NCBI GenBank assembly: GCA_003522145.1
Contig: DPGD01000002.1
Span: 1-36,855 of the forward strand
Source of the DNA: Clostridiales bacterium
GTDB taxonomy: Bacteria; Bacillota; Clostridia; Oscillospirales; CAG-272
Length of the DNA: 36,855 nt
Reading direction: 5' to 3'
The notes below the pieces were generated by a model. The model was not told where the DNA came from, did not search any database, and saw only the letters and a list, made by a program, of their open reading frames with translations. Position 1 is the stretch's first letter, and every line of letters begins with the position of its first letter. A program made the position numbers and the translations under genes. This document shows positions 12,998 through 21,556 of this stretch, in pieces.

Positions 12998-15154
12998 CTA
13001 TTCTGCTGTATGGGCTTCGGTCTTTCTTCCGTCCATTTTTCCCTTTGCCCGTTCCTTCACAAACCGTTTCTGCCTTTCTAAAGAAGCCTCCGGCAAAGCC
13101 AACGCCTCTTGCACGACCTCTTCTTCCCCTTCGGTCATTTCTCCGTTTCCCTCTTCCTCCCGGTATACCCGGCGGCAGATTTCCTCTTTGGCCGCCTTGG
13201 AAAGCACTTCAAAATACACCACGCCGTCCAAGCGGTCATAAATTTCCGGACTAAGAAGCTCTTTTGCCCTGCGGGCTTTCTGCTGGGCGTTTCTCTCCGA
13301 TTCCGAAGAGGCTTCTATCGGTGCAAAACCATGGATCTGCCCTCTCTTGTTTTCATCTTCGGTACAGAGAAACAGAAGAATACAATTCCGGAAGCTCACA
13401 CTCCGCCCTGCGGCATCTGTCAGAACGCCATCGGAAAGAACCTTCTGAAAGATATTTTTCACATCGGGATCTGCCCGGTCAAAACGGTCCAGAACCAGAA
13501 GGGAAAAAGGATTCCGCCGGATTTTTTCGGTGAGAAGCCCTCCCTCTCCATAGCCCACATAGCCGGGAGCGGCGCCCAAAAGTTTTGAAAGTCCGGTTTT
13601 TTCGCTGAATTCCGAAAGATCGAAGCAAATTGCTCCTTCGTTTCCCGGAAACAGTCTTTTGGAAAGCACTTCCGCCGCATAACTCTTCCCAACGCCGTGT
13701 CCGCCAAGAAAAGCAAGAGAAGCGAAGGGCCCTTTGCCTTCTCCTTTGTGATATTGGCGGCTTTCAAGGATCTGTCCGATTTTTTCTGCCGCTTCCCTCT
13801 GCCCCACCAGTTGCCGAACCAAAAATGCAGTCAGGTCTTCCTCCCAATGGTCCCTTCTGCATTTCTTACCGATTTCTGACTCCAAAGCCCTTTGAATATC
13901 CTCTGCCTGAAGCACCTGTCTTTCTGTGCCGTGAGGGAGGAAATGCAGACTTGCCGCCGCTTCATCCATCAGATCAATGGCTTTATCCGGTAAAAAACGA
14001 TCGTGTATATAGCGTACCGACAGCTCCACGGCCGCATCCACCGCTTCCTCTGAAATATCCACGCCGTGATGCTTCTCGTAGCTTTCTTTGATTCCTTTGA
14101 GGATCCTTTTGGCCTCCTCTTTGCCGGGTTCCGGAAGCAGTACCTTGGCAAAGCGGCGCTCCAACGCCTGATCCTTCTCGATATACTTCCGGTATTCCGA
14201 AAAAGTGGTGGCACCAATGACCTTGATTTCCCCCCGTGCAAGAGACGGTTTGAGAATGTTCGCTCCGTCCACTGCCCCTTCGGAAGCGCCTGCTCCGATC
14301 AGGGTGTGTATCTCGTCGATAAACAGAATCACCGACGGGTCTTTGGCTTCGGAAATCACCTCCTTGAGCCGCTCCTCAAAGTCGCCTCTGTATTTGGCTC
14401 CCGCCAGCAATAGCGGCAGATCCAGGGAGAAGATTCTTTTTCCCCAAAGCTCCTTTGGGACTTCCTTTTTAACGATCATCGAGGCAATACCCTCAACCAC
14501 CGCTGTTTTGCCCACACCCGGTTCGCCCACAAGGCAGGGATTGTTCTTATTCCGGCGGCAAAGAATCTGTAAAAGCCGTTCCCTTTCCGCCTCCCTGCCT
14601 ACAAAACGGTCCAGCTTTCCTCGGCTTGCTTCGGCTGTCAGGTCTTTGCCGTATTTCTCCAAAGAGGGAAAGGACTGTTCCTCCTTTTCCGACTCTCGGC
14701 CTTTTCCAAAAATACCGTCCATGGCCAGCATATAAAGCCGTAGGTCTTCTTTCAGCTCCTCTTTGGAGATTCCGCAATAGGAAAGTATCCGGCAGGCGGC
14801 TCCCGTACCCGACTCCAGAATGCCGTGAAGCAGGTGCTCTGTGCCCACCTTCTCGCTCCCCTGTTTGGAGGCAAAATCTGCGGAAAGCTCCAGAATTCTC
14901 TTTAAATTCGGGGTCATATCGGTATGGGTTGCGGTAAGATGTCCCAGAACCGGACTGCTTGCCCCGATGACCGATTCCATGTTTTTTAGCTCCGCCCCTC
15001 TTCCCTTCAACAGCTCCGCTCCCACAGAACCGTCGCAGGACAGGATTCCGTATAGCAGATGCTCGCTGCCGATATAGCCCTGCCCCAGGGTATTTGAAAA
15101 GTTGCAGGCGCTGTCCAAAGCCTGTTTGGCATAGTCCGAAAGATGATCAACCAT
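12998..15154 (-). CDS. clpC-like: Divergent ClpC-like AAA+ protein without M-domain and with a degenerate second ATPase
   Basis: 718 residues from the ATG at 15152-15154 (GGAGAG upstream); ClpC is usually about 810. Clp N-domain repeats at 1-145. The first AAA+ is intact: Walker A GEPGVGKT (210-217), Walker B LFIDEI (277-282), GATT sensor, LERRF arginine finger. The coiled-coil M-domain that binds MecA/McsB-type adaptors is missing: only about 30 residues lie where about 90 are expected. The second AAA+ keeps Walker A GGHGVGKS (484-491) but its Walker B reads LLVLDR (R557 instead of the catalytic Glu), the sensor-1 Asn region reads FLCTED, and the C-terminal GAR sensor-2 motif is absent. IHGF (607-610) sits where the ClpP-binding loop is expected. 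Probably a specialised unfoldase or regulator. Confidence 0.86.
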   Translation of the reverse strand: MVDHLSDYAKQALDSACNFSNTLGQGYIGSEHLLYGILSCDGSVGAELLKGRGAELKNMESVIGASSPVLGHLTATHTDMTPNLKRILELSADFASKQGSEKVGTEHLLHGILESGTGAACRILSYCGISKEELKEDLRLYMLAMDGIFGKGRESEKEEQSFPSLEKYGKDLTAEASRGKLDRFVGREAERERLLQILCRRNKNNPCLVGEPGVGKTAVVEGIASMIVKKEVPKELWGKRIFSLDLPLLLAGAKYRGDFEERLKEVISEAKDPSVILFIDEIHTLIGAGASEGAVDGANILKPSLARGEIKVIGATTFSEYRKYIEKDQALERRFAKVLLPEPGKEEAKRILKGIKESYEKHHGVDISEEAVDAAVELSVRYIHDRFLPDKAIDLMDEAAASLHFLPHGTERQVLQAEDIQRALESEIGKKCRRDHWEEDLTAFLVRQLVGQREAAEKIGQILESRQYHKGEGKGPFASLAFLGGHGVGKSYAAEVLSKRLFPGNEGAICFDLSEFSEKTGLSKLLGAAPGYVGYGEGGLLTEKIRRNPFSLLVLDRFDRADPDVKNIFQKVLSDGVLTDAAGRSVSFRNCILLFLCTEDENKRGQIHGFAPIEASSESERNAQQKARRAKELLSPEIYDRLDGVVYFEVLSKAAKEEICRRVYREEEGNGEMTEGEEEVVQEALALPEASLERQKRFVKERAKGKMDGRKTEAHTAE

Positions 15155-15191
15155 AATCTCTCCTTTGTGAAACACTCCCTTGTTTACCGAG

Positions 15192-15220
15192 ATTATGATC
15201 ATTTCTGTCCCTCTCTATTC
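15192..15220 (-). promoter_or_regulatory. Possible forespore sigma-F/G-like promoter of the clpC-like gene
   Basis: On the minus strand GAATA (15216-15220), 18 bases, CATAATC (15191-15197). This resembles sigma-G boxes (GAATA, then CATACTA) but the -10 has two differences, and no good sigma-A -35 is present. Weak. Confidence 0.25.
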
Positions 15221-15739
15221 TCTGTTGAGGCTTTGATTGTAAGCTGTTGCCAGTTTATTCCAGGTGGTCACATCCAGATTTCCGGTTCTCGGTAGCTGCC
15301 ACACACTTTGCAAATATTGCACATTTCTCTCTGTCGCCGGATCGTAAACACCGGTGATCTTCTGTTCCTCCAAGCCGGTATACACCAGCATCAGGGTCTC
15401 AAGCATCACCTGAACAATGTAAACCAACCCTGAAGCATCGTTCAGGGATAGTATGCTGTTTTTCAGAATGGTTTCAAAGGGGCGAATCGCTTCGGAAAGC
15501 GCAACCTTTTCCAAAGCCGCATCGTAGGCGTTTTTCAGGCTGTCCCAGGTTTCAAGGTTTACTCTTCCTGTCTGGGGTAAATCCTTCAAGCCCTGATAGA
15601 TACGGACCGTACCGGCGGTCTGACTTCCGTAAATTCCGTCGGGAACCACATAGGGAATGGGCATTCCGCTGTTGTACAGAGCCGAGAGCCAGACCTGTAT
15701 GGTATAAACGGCGTTTTTCCGGTCTTCTTGCGGGGTCAT
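15215..15739 (-). CDS. Protein with two peptidoglycan-binding-type repeats
   Basis: 174 residues with no signal peptide. Two repeats of the PG_binding_1 type: about 10-65 (AVYTIQVWLSALY, then PDGIYGSQT) and 100-165 (VYIVQVMLETLML, then TGVYDPATERNV). Each has the Gly-x-(Tyr/Phe)-(Gly/Asp)-x-x-Thr turn and the closing T/N-x-x-TWxxL helix. Its ATG overlaps the stop of the upstream gene (ATGA), so it is the last gene of a coupled three-gene operon. Lack of a signal suggests action inside the mother cell or forespore, for instance at spore cortex or coat; that is inference from the sporulation neighbourhood. Confidence 0.8.
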   Translation of the reverse strand: MTPQEDRKNAVYTIQVWLSALYNSGMPIPYVVPDGIYGSQTAGTVRIYQGLKDLPQTGRVNLETWDSLKNAYDAALEKVALSEAIRPFETILKNSILSLNDASGLVYIVQVMLETLMLVYTGLEEQKITGVYDPATERNVQYLQSVWQLPRTGNLDVTTWNKLATAYNQSLNRE

Positions 15740-17160
15740 ACGGTTTCCTCCTCTCCGATCGTATATCCCGGATACTGCTCGTCGCTGCGAATTGCACCCG
15801 AAATAATGTCATCGTACACATCGGCAATTTTGGCCCAGGTGATCGCATCCACCAAGCCGTCTACGGTCAGACCGAAGAGATTTTCGATCGTGTAGACCGC
15901 ATCTCTGGTCTCGGTTCCGAAAATGCCGTCCACAGCGATCACCGGAATCTGTGGATAAACGCTTGCCAGCACATTGATGTATTCCTGAATGGTTTTCACA
16001 TCCTCCCCTTCACTGCCCATGCGCAAGGGAATCCCCGGAAAGGGCTTTGCCACACCCTCAAAGGCACTCTGAGGCAGGCTTTTTACAATGCCCCGGTATT
16101 CGTCAAACAGAGCCTTCCAGGTGACCTCGTCCATAATTCCGGTTGGCTCAAGGCCGGCATAATTCTGAAAGTCCATCACCAGATTTTCGGTGGCTTCGTC
16201 GTAGATCCCGTTGATGGGAATATCTTCAAATTCGGTGGTAAAGGCGCTGACGAAATTGAGATAATACTGGATCACGCTCACATAAAGCCCCCGATCCCCA
16301 GGAGACAGGTTCTCGGAAAAAGCCAAAGAAACCTCGTCGTATTCCAGCCCTTCGGAGAGTAATTCGTTCAATCTTTTGACCGCATTGTACTTTTCCCGCA
16401 CCTCATACCAGGTGGCGTCTCCCACAATCCCGTCCACCTGAAGCCCGAAGATTCTCTGAAAGGCCTTTACCGCATTTTCAGTCTCGTTTCCGAAAATCCC
16501 ATCCGGCGACGGAATTTTCGAAATGGCCGGATAATTGGCGGAAATCCGGTTCAGCCGGGTTTGCAGCACATAAACATCATTCCCCGCAGAGCCGATGGTC
16601 AGGGGGGCAATCGGCGCCGAATCCTCCGGGGTCGAGATACTCACATCGGTTACATACTCTATATCGTCTCCATAGTATGCTTTCAGAATTTCAATGGGAC
16701 TCAGTCCCTGATTGGCCAGCTCCACGCTTCCGTATTGGGATAATCCCGGGCAAACGGTGTTCACCCCGTCGCAGTACAGGGCGTAGAGCGGCTCCACATT
16801 GTCTTCCCGCCGGATGTAGCTGTTGAACAGACGGTCGGCAAGCAGTGAGATGTTTTCAAACACACTTCCGGAAGGATTGTATGCCTGATCGGTCCTTGTG
16901 GAGGAAGTAATGTCAAAATCATACCCCTTGCTCCTGTAGTATTCGGTGTAATATCGGTTCAGGGCAAAGGAAATCTGAGCAATCATATTGGCAATCAGGG
17001 CGTTTTCAGGCCATGTCGGGTAAATTTCGTTGGATGCCACATTGGCAATGTAGTCAATAAATCCAACCCGCACATTGGGTGCCGATTCTTCGGCAGGGCC
17101 TAAATGCACCACAATGCTTTCCGGGATGGTCGGTATCAGAACCTCCGGATTTTCAACCAT
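15736..17160 (-). CDS. SpoIID-like N-domain plus three peptidoglycan-binding-type repeats
   Basis: 474 residues, no signal peptide. Residues about 25-180 resemble the SpoIID/LytB fold (GFIDYIANVASNEIYPTWP, ALIANMIAQISFALNRYYTEYY, GYDFDITSSTRTDQAY), with the Glu of the ASNEIYPTWP segment in the place of the catalytic Glu of SpoIID. Three PG_binding_1 repeats follow at about 190-260, 285-355 and 375-450, each with a DG/NGI(F/Y)G-T turn and a TW closing motif. GAAAGGAG precedes the ATG. The full-length layout fits an enzyme or scaffold of spore peptidoglycan, but without export signal its compartment is unclear. Central gene of the operon 17562-15215. Confidence 0.82.
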   Translation of the reverse strand: MVENPEVLIPTIPESIVVHLGPAEESAPNVRVGFIDYIANVASNEIYPTWPENALIANMIAQISFALNRYYTEYYRSKGYDFDITSSTRTDQAYNPSGSVFENISLLADRLFNSYIRREDNVEPLYALYCDGVNTVCPGLSQYGSVELANQGLSPIEILKAYYGDDIEYVTDVSISTPEDSAPIAPLTIGSAGNDVYVLQTRLNRISANYPAISKIPSPDGIFGNETENAVKAFQRIFGLQVDGIVGDATWYEVREKYNAVKRLNELLSEGLEYDEVSLAFSENLSPGDRGLYVSVIQYYLNFVSAFTTEFEDIPINGIYDEATENLVMDFQNYAGLEPTGIMDEVTWKALFDEYRGIVKSLPQSAFEGVAKPFPGIPLRMGSEGEDVKTIQEYINVLASVYPQIPVIAVDGIFGTETRDAVYTIENLFGLTVDGLVDAITWAKIADVYDDIISGAIRSDEQYPGYTIGEEETV

Positions 17161-17181
17161 TTGGTTTCTCCTTTCTGATTT

Positions 17182-17562
17182 TCAGATCATAATTTCGGTG
17201 TCGTAGGGCTGAGGCTTGATCCCTTGGTTATCCGGCAGAGGTGCCATAAGCACGGTTTGGGAGGTTTCCACTCCCGGATAGAGTTTTACGCCGTAAAGAA
17301 TCACCGTCTGGTATCCGTCCTTCGCCACCTCTACGGTAAAGTCCTGACCGGTGGGATAATACTCGCCCTTCCGGTTATTTCCTTCCACCGCCACTTTGAT
17401 TATCGGCGTGTTCCCCGAATTGTCGGTATATACATCGGCCACCACTTTGCTGTCTTCCCTGTCCTCCAGGGTTACGGTTACATGCGCATTCTCCAAAGGA
17501 TAAAGACCGTACCCGGTGCGAGCCCTTACAATAAGCGACCCGACTTGTGTAGCATTGTCCAT
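17182..17562 (-). CDS. Small carboxypeptidase-regulatory-like beta-sandwich protein
   Basis: 126 residues. The sequence has the pattern of a carboxypeptidase regulatory-like/transthyretin fold: GSLIVRARTGYGLYPLENAHV (strand, then a substituted 'P-L-x-A' turn), a YTDNSGNT turn and FTVEVAKDGYQTVILYGV. No signal peptide. AAGGAGG is seven bases before the ATG. It starts the operon with the two peptidoglycan-binding-repeat genes and probably works with them; the exact role is not known. An adhesive or structural part of a spore layer is one possibility. Confidence 0.75.
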   Translation of the reverse strand: MDNATQVGSLIVRARTGYGLYPLENAHVTVTLEDREDSKVVADVYTDNSGNTPIIKVAVEGNNRKGEYYPTGQDFTVEVAKDGYQTVILYGVKLYPGVETSQTVLMAPLPDNQGIKPQPYDTEIMI

Positions 17563-17623
17563 TCTGTCCTCCTTCTTTCAGAAAAAATTTCTCCCGTTTT
17601 TCAGGATATGCCGGAGCGTATTA

Positions 17624-17659
17624 AAGGTGCGGTTGCACATTTCTGCACATCCGCACCTT
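17624..17659 (-). terminator. Hairpin after spoVM
   Basis: AAGGTGCGG and CCGCACCTT, 9 bp, around an 18-base loop, four bases after the spoVM stop. The T-run is short (TTTAAT), so this may be a weak terminator or a stabilising 3' hairpin. Confidence 0.55.
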
Positions 17660-17662
17660 CAA

Positions 17663-17746
17663 CTATTTTGTTTCTTTCTTAATCCCGAATATTTTACGAA
17701 GAAAAGGCCGAAAGACCTTTGGCGGTTTCAGAACCAGAATTCTCAT
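17663..17746 (-). CDS. spoVM: SpoVM-like amphipathic sporulation peptide, 27 residues
   Basis: The minus strand reads AGGTGG, a 5-base T stretch, then ATG and 27 codons to TAG. The peptide starts MRILVLKPPK and ends FGIKKETK. SpoVM of Bacillus is a 26-residue amphipathic helix with a conserved K-x-P-K near position 7-10 and an F-L-R/G-I pattern; here KPPK at 7-10, FRPFLRKIFG at 12-21 and a basic tail fit well. SpoVM sits on the convex forespore membrane and anchors SpoIVA of the coat base. In Bacillus spoVM lies close downstream of rsgA (cpgA); here it directly follows rsgA on the same strand, which strengthens the call. Length, context and pattern support it; homology was not searched. Confidence 0.86.
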   Translation of the reverse strand: MRILVLKPPKVFRPFLRKIFGIKKETK

Positions 17747-17808
17747 AAAAAATCCACCTGCTTTTCTTTTTCTGCTTTCATTCTATGCAAAAAAAGAAAA
17801 ATATGTGT

Positions 17809-18732
17809 CTACTGTCCCCATTCTCTTTTGTTTTTTAGCTGGTCGTATAAAATACAATAGCTTTTATGGCGGGTAGGGGCGATTTTCCCCTCCTCCAGAG
17901 CCTTCAGCACAGCACAGCCCTCTTCCTTGCGGTGACTGCACTTCGTATAGCGGCAATGCCCCAGATAAGGTGCAAATTCTTTGAAGTTCAAGGGCAGAGC
18001 TTCCACACCGAAGAAATCGAAATTTTCAAAATCCAACAGCGAGAATCCCGGCGTATCTGCAAGAAATCCCTGTCCCTCCCCGAACAACTGCGCAAATGGG
18101 AAAAGATTCACCGCCCTTGTTGTGTGTTTTCCCCTTCCGATTTTTTCGCTCACACTGCCGGTTTCTCTCCCCAGCGCCGGGAAAAGACTGTTGAGCAGGG
18201 TGGATTTTCCAACACCGGAAGCTCCGGCAAAAGCCGCTATCCCCCCGGCGCAGTCCCTTTGGATGTAGGAAAAAAGCCTTTCTCGGCCTCCAACCTCCGC
18301 CGTAGAAAACAAAAAGACCGGATATCCTGCTTTTTCGTAAACCGCTCGGATTTCTTCCGCCTTTTCAGAGGAAAGATCGCATTTGCTCACCACGATCCGT
18401 GTCTCTATCCGGTTTTCTTCGGCAATGGCGATCAGCTTGTCTGCATTTTCGTAAACCGGGTCGGGCAAAGCCGTGGAAATCAAGAGAAACAGATGGGTCA
18501 CATTGGCCATCGGCGGACGGAGCAACCGGTTTTTTCGCTCCAGAATTTCATCCACCCATTTGTTGCCGGCCTCGTCTGCCGAAACCAAAACCCGGTCACC
18601 CACCAAAAGCTTTTTCTTTTCGTGCCGGAATCTGCCCCTGGGTTTGCACTGTATGCGCTCACCGCCGTCGGTGTAAATCTCATACAGCCCTCCCTCGGAG
18701 GCAATGACCGTTCCGTTCTGTTCCCAAGTCAT
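17809..18732 (-). CDS. rsgA: Ribosome small-subunit-dependent GTPase RsgA (circularly permuted)
   Basis: 307 residues. N-terminal OB domain (about 1-70), then a permuted GTPase domain with the order G4-G5-G1-G3: VVSKCDL (G4, with Ser in place of Asn), then GASGVGKSTLLN (G1), the TTRAVNLFP switch and DTPGFS (G3). A zinc-binding tail follows: GHCRYTKCSHRKEEGCAV with C, C, H and C ligands. It helps late maturation of the 30S subunit. ATG start; sigma-A promoter on the minus strand at 18774-18802. It is probably transcribed together with spoVM. Confidence 0.96.
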   Translation of the reverse strand: MTWEQNGTVIASEGGLYEIYTDGGERIQCKPRGRFRHEKKKLLVGDRVLVSADEAGNKWVDEILERKNRLLRPPMANVTHLFLLISTALPDPVYENADKLIAIAEENRIETRIVVSKCDLSSEKAEEIRAVYEKAGYPVFLFSTAEVGGRERLFSYIQRDCAGGIAAFAGASGVGKSTLLNSLFPALGRETGSVSEKIGRGKHTTRAVNLFPFAQLFGEGQGFLADTPGFSLLDFENFDFFGVEALPLNFKEFAPYLGHCRYTKCSHRKEEGCAVLKALEEGKIAPTRHKSYCILYDQLKNKREWGQ

Positions 18733-18773
18733 CCTTTGCCCATTCCTTTCCCTTCTTTTCGCAATACACCTTG

Positions 18774-18802
18774 ATTATACTGTTTTTTTGGCCGGAAATC
18801 AA
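18774..18802 (-). promoter_or_regulatory. Sigma-A promoter of rsgA
   Basis: On the minus strand TTGATT (18797-18802), 17 bases, TATAAT (18774-18779). Diverges from the promoter at 18821. Confidence 0.75.
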
Positions 18803-18820
18803 GATTTTTTCGCCTTACCC

Positions 18821-18849
18821 TTGAAAAAAGGAGCCGGTTTTGCTAAACT
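18821..18849 (+). promoter_or_regulatory. Sigma-A promoter of the methyltransferase-nnr operon
   Basis: TTGAAA (18821-18826), 17 bases, TAAACT (18844-18849), 33 bases before the start codon. Confidence 0.7.
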
Positions 18850-18881
18850 ACAAAAAGGAATAAAAACAAGGAGAAGAAATT

Positions 18882-20048
18882 TTGAAAGAGCTTTACACAC
18901 TTCTTGAAAAAATACTGGAGGCGAAAGCCTTGACCAGACTGGTATGCAGCCGCTCCAAGGACCGGTCGGTGGAGAAGGTCAGCGGACGCATCATTGAGCT
19001 TCGGGGCCTGCGCACCTTACAGTTGGAAACATTTACTTCGGACGGAAAGGCAAGGCAGAAGAATCTACCGGAAAACACCGCCCTCCCGGTTCTTCTGGAG
19101 CTTGTGCAGGGCTTTCGCCAGATCAATCTGTTTACCACCGCCGGTGAATGCGAGATCCGGATTTCCAAAAACGGCGCCTGCCATTTTTCCAACAGGATCA
19201 AGGATCCCTTGACCCCTTCTCCCGCCGGTGAAAACAACAAGGAACATCACTACCTTCTGGATCCGGTTTCGGCCGCTCCCTTTCTTTCCAAGCTGGGCGT
19301 CTGCGATGAAAAAGGACGGATCTTTGACAAAAAGAGCGCAAAATTCAAGCAAATCAACCGTTTTGTGGAGATTTTGGATGATTGCTATTCTCGGCTCCCC
19401 CAGGAAGGCACACTGACCGTCTGCGACCTCTGCTGCGGAAAAAGCTACCTGACCTTTGCGGTTTACTACTACCTGACAACGATCCGCCGCCGGAAGGTGA
19501 AAATGTACGGTGTGGACTTAAAAAAGGATGTGATGGACTTCTGCAGGGAAACCGCCGCCGAATTGGGCTTTGAGAGCATGGAATTTTTCTGCAAAGACAT
19601 TTCGGACTTCCACCCCTCCGAAAAGCCGGACCTGGTCATTTCGCTCCATGCCTGCGACATTGCCACCGACATTGTGCTTTACAACGCCGTAAGACTGGAG
19701 GCCAAGGTCATTCTCTCCACTCCCTGCTGTCAACATGAAATGATGAAGCAGCTGCTCTGCCCGGAACTGGATTTTCTGAAGGGACATCCCCTTTTCCGTC
19801 AGAAGGTCTGCGACGCCTTTACAGACGCCCTCCGGTGCAAACGCCTGGAGGCCGAAGGCTATAAGGTCACCTCCATCGAATTGATCGATCCGGAAGAAAC
19901 TCCAAAGAATATTCTGATCAAAGCCTTCAAAGCCTCCGTTCCCGCTGAAAAGCGGGAAAAAGCCCTTTATGAATACCGGAAAGCAACCGAATTTCTGGGT
20001 GTCCGGCCATATTTGGACAAGCTTTTGAACGAAAACCGAAATTCCTGA
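18882..20048 (+). CDS. SAM-dependent methyltransferase (Methyltransf_32-like)
   Basis: 388 residues. The C-terminal half holds a Rossmann-type methyltransferase domain: SAM-binding motif I VCDLCCGKSYLTFAVYYYL (about 180-198), motif II MYGVDLKKDV, and ISLHACDIATD (motif IV region), followed by STPCCQHEM, a segment typical of the Methyltransf_32 family. The N-terminal 150 residues are a separate domain. Substrate unknown; RNA modification is plausible. It starts with TTG at 18882, with AAGGAG eight bases before; no ATG is near. The next gene starts 20 bases after its stop, so they share an operon. Confidence 0.82.
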   Translation: MKELYTLLEKILEAKALTRLVCSRSKDRSVEKVSGRIIELRGLRTLQLETFTSDGKARQKNLPENTALPVLLELVQGFRQINLFTTAGECEIRISKNGACHFSNRIKDPLTPSPAGENNKEHHYLLDPVSAAPFLSKLGVCDEKGRIFDKKSAKFKQINRFVEILDDCYSRLPQEGTLTVCDLCCGKSYLTFAVYYYLTTIRRRKVKMYGVDLKKDVMDFCRETAAELGFESMEFFCKDISDFHPSEKPDLVISLHACDIATDIVLYNAVRLEAKVILSTPCCQHEMMKQLLCPELDFLKGHPLFRQKVCDAFTDALRCKRLEAEGYKVTSIELIDPEETPKNILIKAFKASVPAEKREKALYEYRKATEFLGVRPYLDKLLNENRNS

Positions 20049-20067
20049 ACGCCAAAGGAGGATCACC

Positions 20068-21537
20068 ATGTTTTTCTATACCCCCGAAGAAGTCCGCAGA
20101 ATTGAAAAAAACGAAACGGAGAACGGCCTTTCCTCCTTGGAAATGATCGAAAACGCGGCCGCCGCCCTCTATGACCGATTCAAAGAGTGCTTCGAGGCAA
20201 ACCGGAAGCCTATGCGGGTTCTTGTGCTCTGCGGCAAAGGAAACAACGGGGCAGACGGCTACGCCTTTGCAAAGCTTTTGAAAAAGGACGGCATATTCAC
20301 CGAAATTCTTTCGGTAAATACCGGAACACAAAGCAGAGAAAACCGCTTTTTCTCCCAGAATGCGGCCGTTCTTGAAACAAAACCGGATTTTTCAAAGTAC
20401 GACTGCATCGCGGACGGAGTGTACGGCAGTGGATTTACCGGTGAACTGCCTGAAGAAATCGGCAATCTGTTTGACGATATCCGCCGAAGCGCTGTTCCGG
20501 TCTTTGCAATTGATCTCCCCAGCGGCGTGCACGGTGCCGACGGAACCGTTTCATCCCACGCTCTTCCGGCCGATTTCACCGTGAATCTGACCGCCCGCAA
20601 GGTCGGTTCCTATGTATTTCCCGGCGCAGGGCTTTGCGGAAAGGTGTTTCTCGGCGCAGAGCTCCCCGCTCCTCCCTCTTCCTTCAAAGACGGTTTTTTG
20701 CCGCTTGCCCGTCCTTCAGGACGCACCAACAAGGGAACCTTCGGAACGGTCGGTGTGGTTGGCGGAGGAAAAAATATGGCCGGGGCGGCTTTTCTTGCCG
20801 GAAAAGCGGCCTATCTTTCCGGTGCAGGATTGGTAAAGCTCTTTACGCCGGAATGCAACCGGAGCATTTTGCAGACCCTTTTGCCCGAGGCAACGCTTTA
20901 TACCTATGACGACCAGACCAAACCGGAGGAGCTTCTTTTCCAAGCGTCCCGCTGTACGGTTCTGGTTCTCGGTCCGGGGCTTGGGCAGGGGAAACAGCAA
21001 AAAGAACTGGTAAAGACCCTGCTTGAAAATCTGTCCTGTCCCCTTGTTCTGGATGCCGACAGTCTGAATCTTTCTGCCTGCCGGGGCTTTATTGAACATT
21101 ACCAAGGCCCCTTGGTGCTGACGCCCCATCCGGGGGAGGCTCTGCGCCTTTCTTGCGGCGAAAGGAAGACCATTAAGGAAATCACCGACGACCCTCTGCA
21201 CACTCTTGAAATCCTGCAAAAGAAATACCGTTGCACGGTTCTTCTGAAGGATGCCCACACACTGATTTCAGACGGCCGATCCCTTGCCGTAAATCTGACC
21301 GGAAACAGCGGAATGTCCAAGGGAGGGAACGGGGATGTCCTTTCCGGTATCATCGGTGCCCTTCTTGCCGAGGGTCTTTCTCCCTTCAAGGCCGCATGTG
21401 CCGGTGCCTATTATCATGGCCTTGCGGGGGATTTGGCCGCAAAAAAACATGGGCAACGCTCTTTGCTCGCAACCCATGTTTTAGAGGAGCTTCCCTCTTC
21501 GTTTCTGCTTGCTTTTGAGAAACCCTATGCCGGATAA
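20068..21537 (+). CDS. nnr: Bifunctional NAD(P)HX epimerase and ADP-dependent dehydratase
   Basis: 489 residues, the usual length of the fused enzyme. N-terminal YjeF_N epimerase domain (about 1-210): GKGNNGADGYAFAKLL, ADGVYGSGFTGEL, AIDLPSGVHGADG. C-terminal dehydratase/kinase-fold domain (about 225-485): GTVGVVGGGKNMAGAA, VLGPGLGQG, VLDADSLNLSA, LTPHPGE and the catalytic GMSKGGNGDVLSGIIG. It repairs damaged hydrated NADH and NADPH, using ADP. ATG start with AAAGGAGG. Downstream of the methyltransferase gene. Confidence 0.95.
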   Translation: MFFYTPEEVRRIEKNETENGLSSLEMIENAAAALYDRFKECFEANRKPMRVLVLCGKGNNGADGYAFAKLLKKDGIFTEILSVNTGTQSRENRFFSQNAAVLETKPDFSKYDCIADGVYGSGFTGELPEEIGNLFDDIRRSAVPVFAIDLPSGVHGADGTVSSHALPADFTVNLTARKVGSYVFPGAGLCGKVFLGAELPAPPSSFKDGFLPLARPSGRTNKGTFGTVGVVGGGKNMAGAAFLAGKAAYLSGAGLVKLFTPECNRSILQTLLPEATLYTYDDQTKPEELLFQASRCTVLVLGPGLGQGKQQKELVKTLLENLSCPLVLDADSLNLSACRGFIEHYQGPLVLTPHPGEALRLSCGERKTIKEITDDPLHTLEILQKKYRCTVLLKDAHTLISDGRSLAVNLTGNSGMSKGGNGDVLSGIIGALLAEGLSPFKAACAGAYYHGLAGDLAAKKHGQRSLLATHVLEELPSSFLLAFEKPYAG

Positions 21538-21556
21538 CCGACACCAAAAGCGTTTG

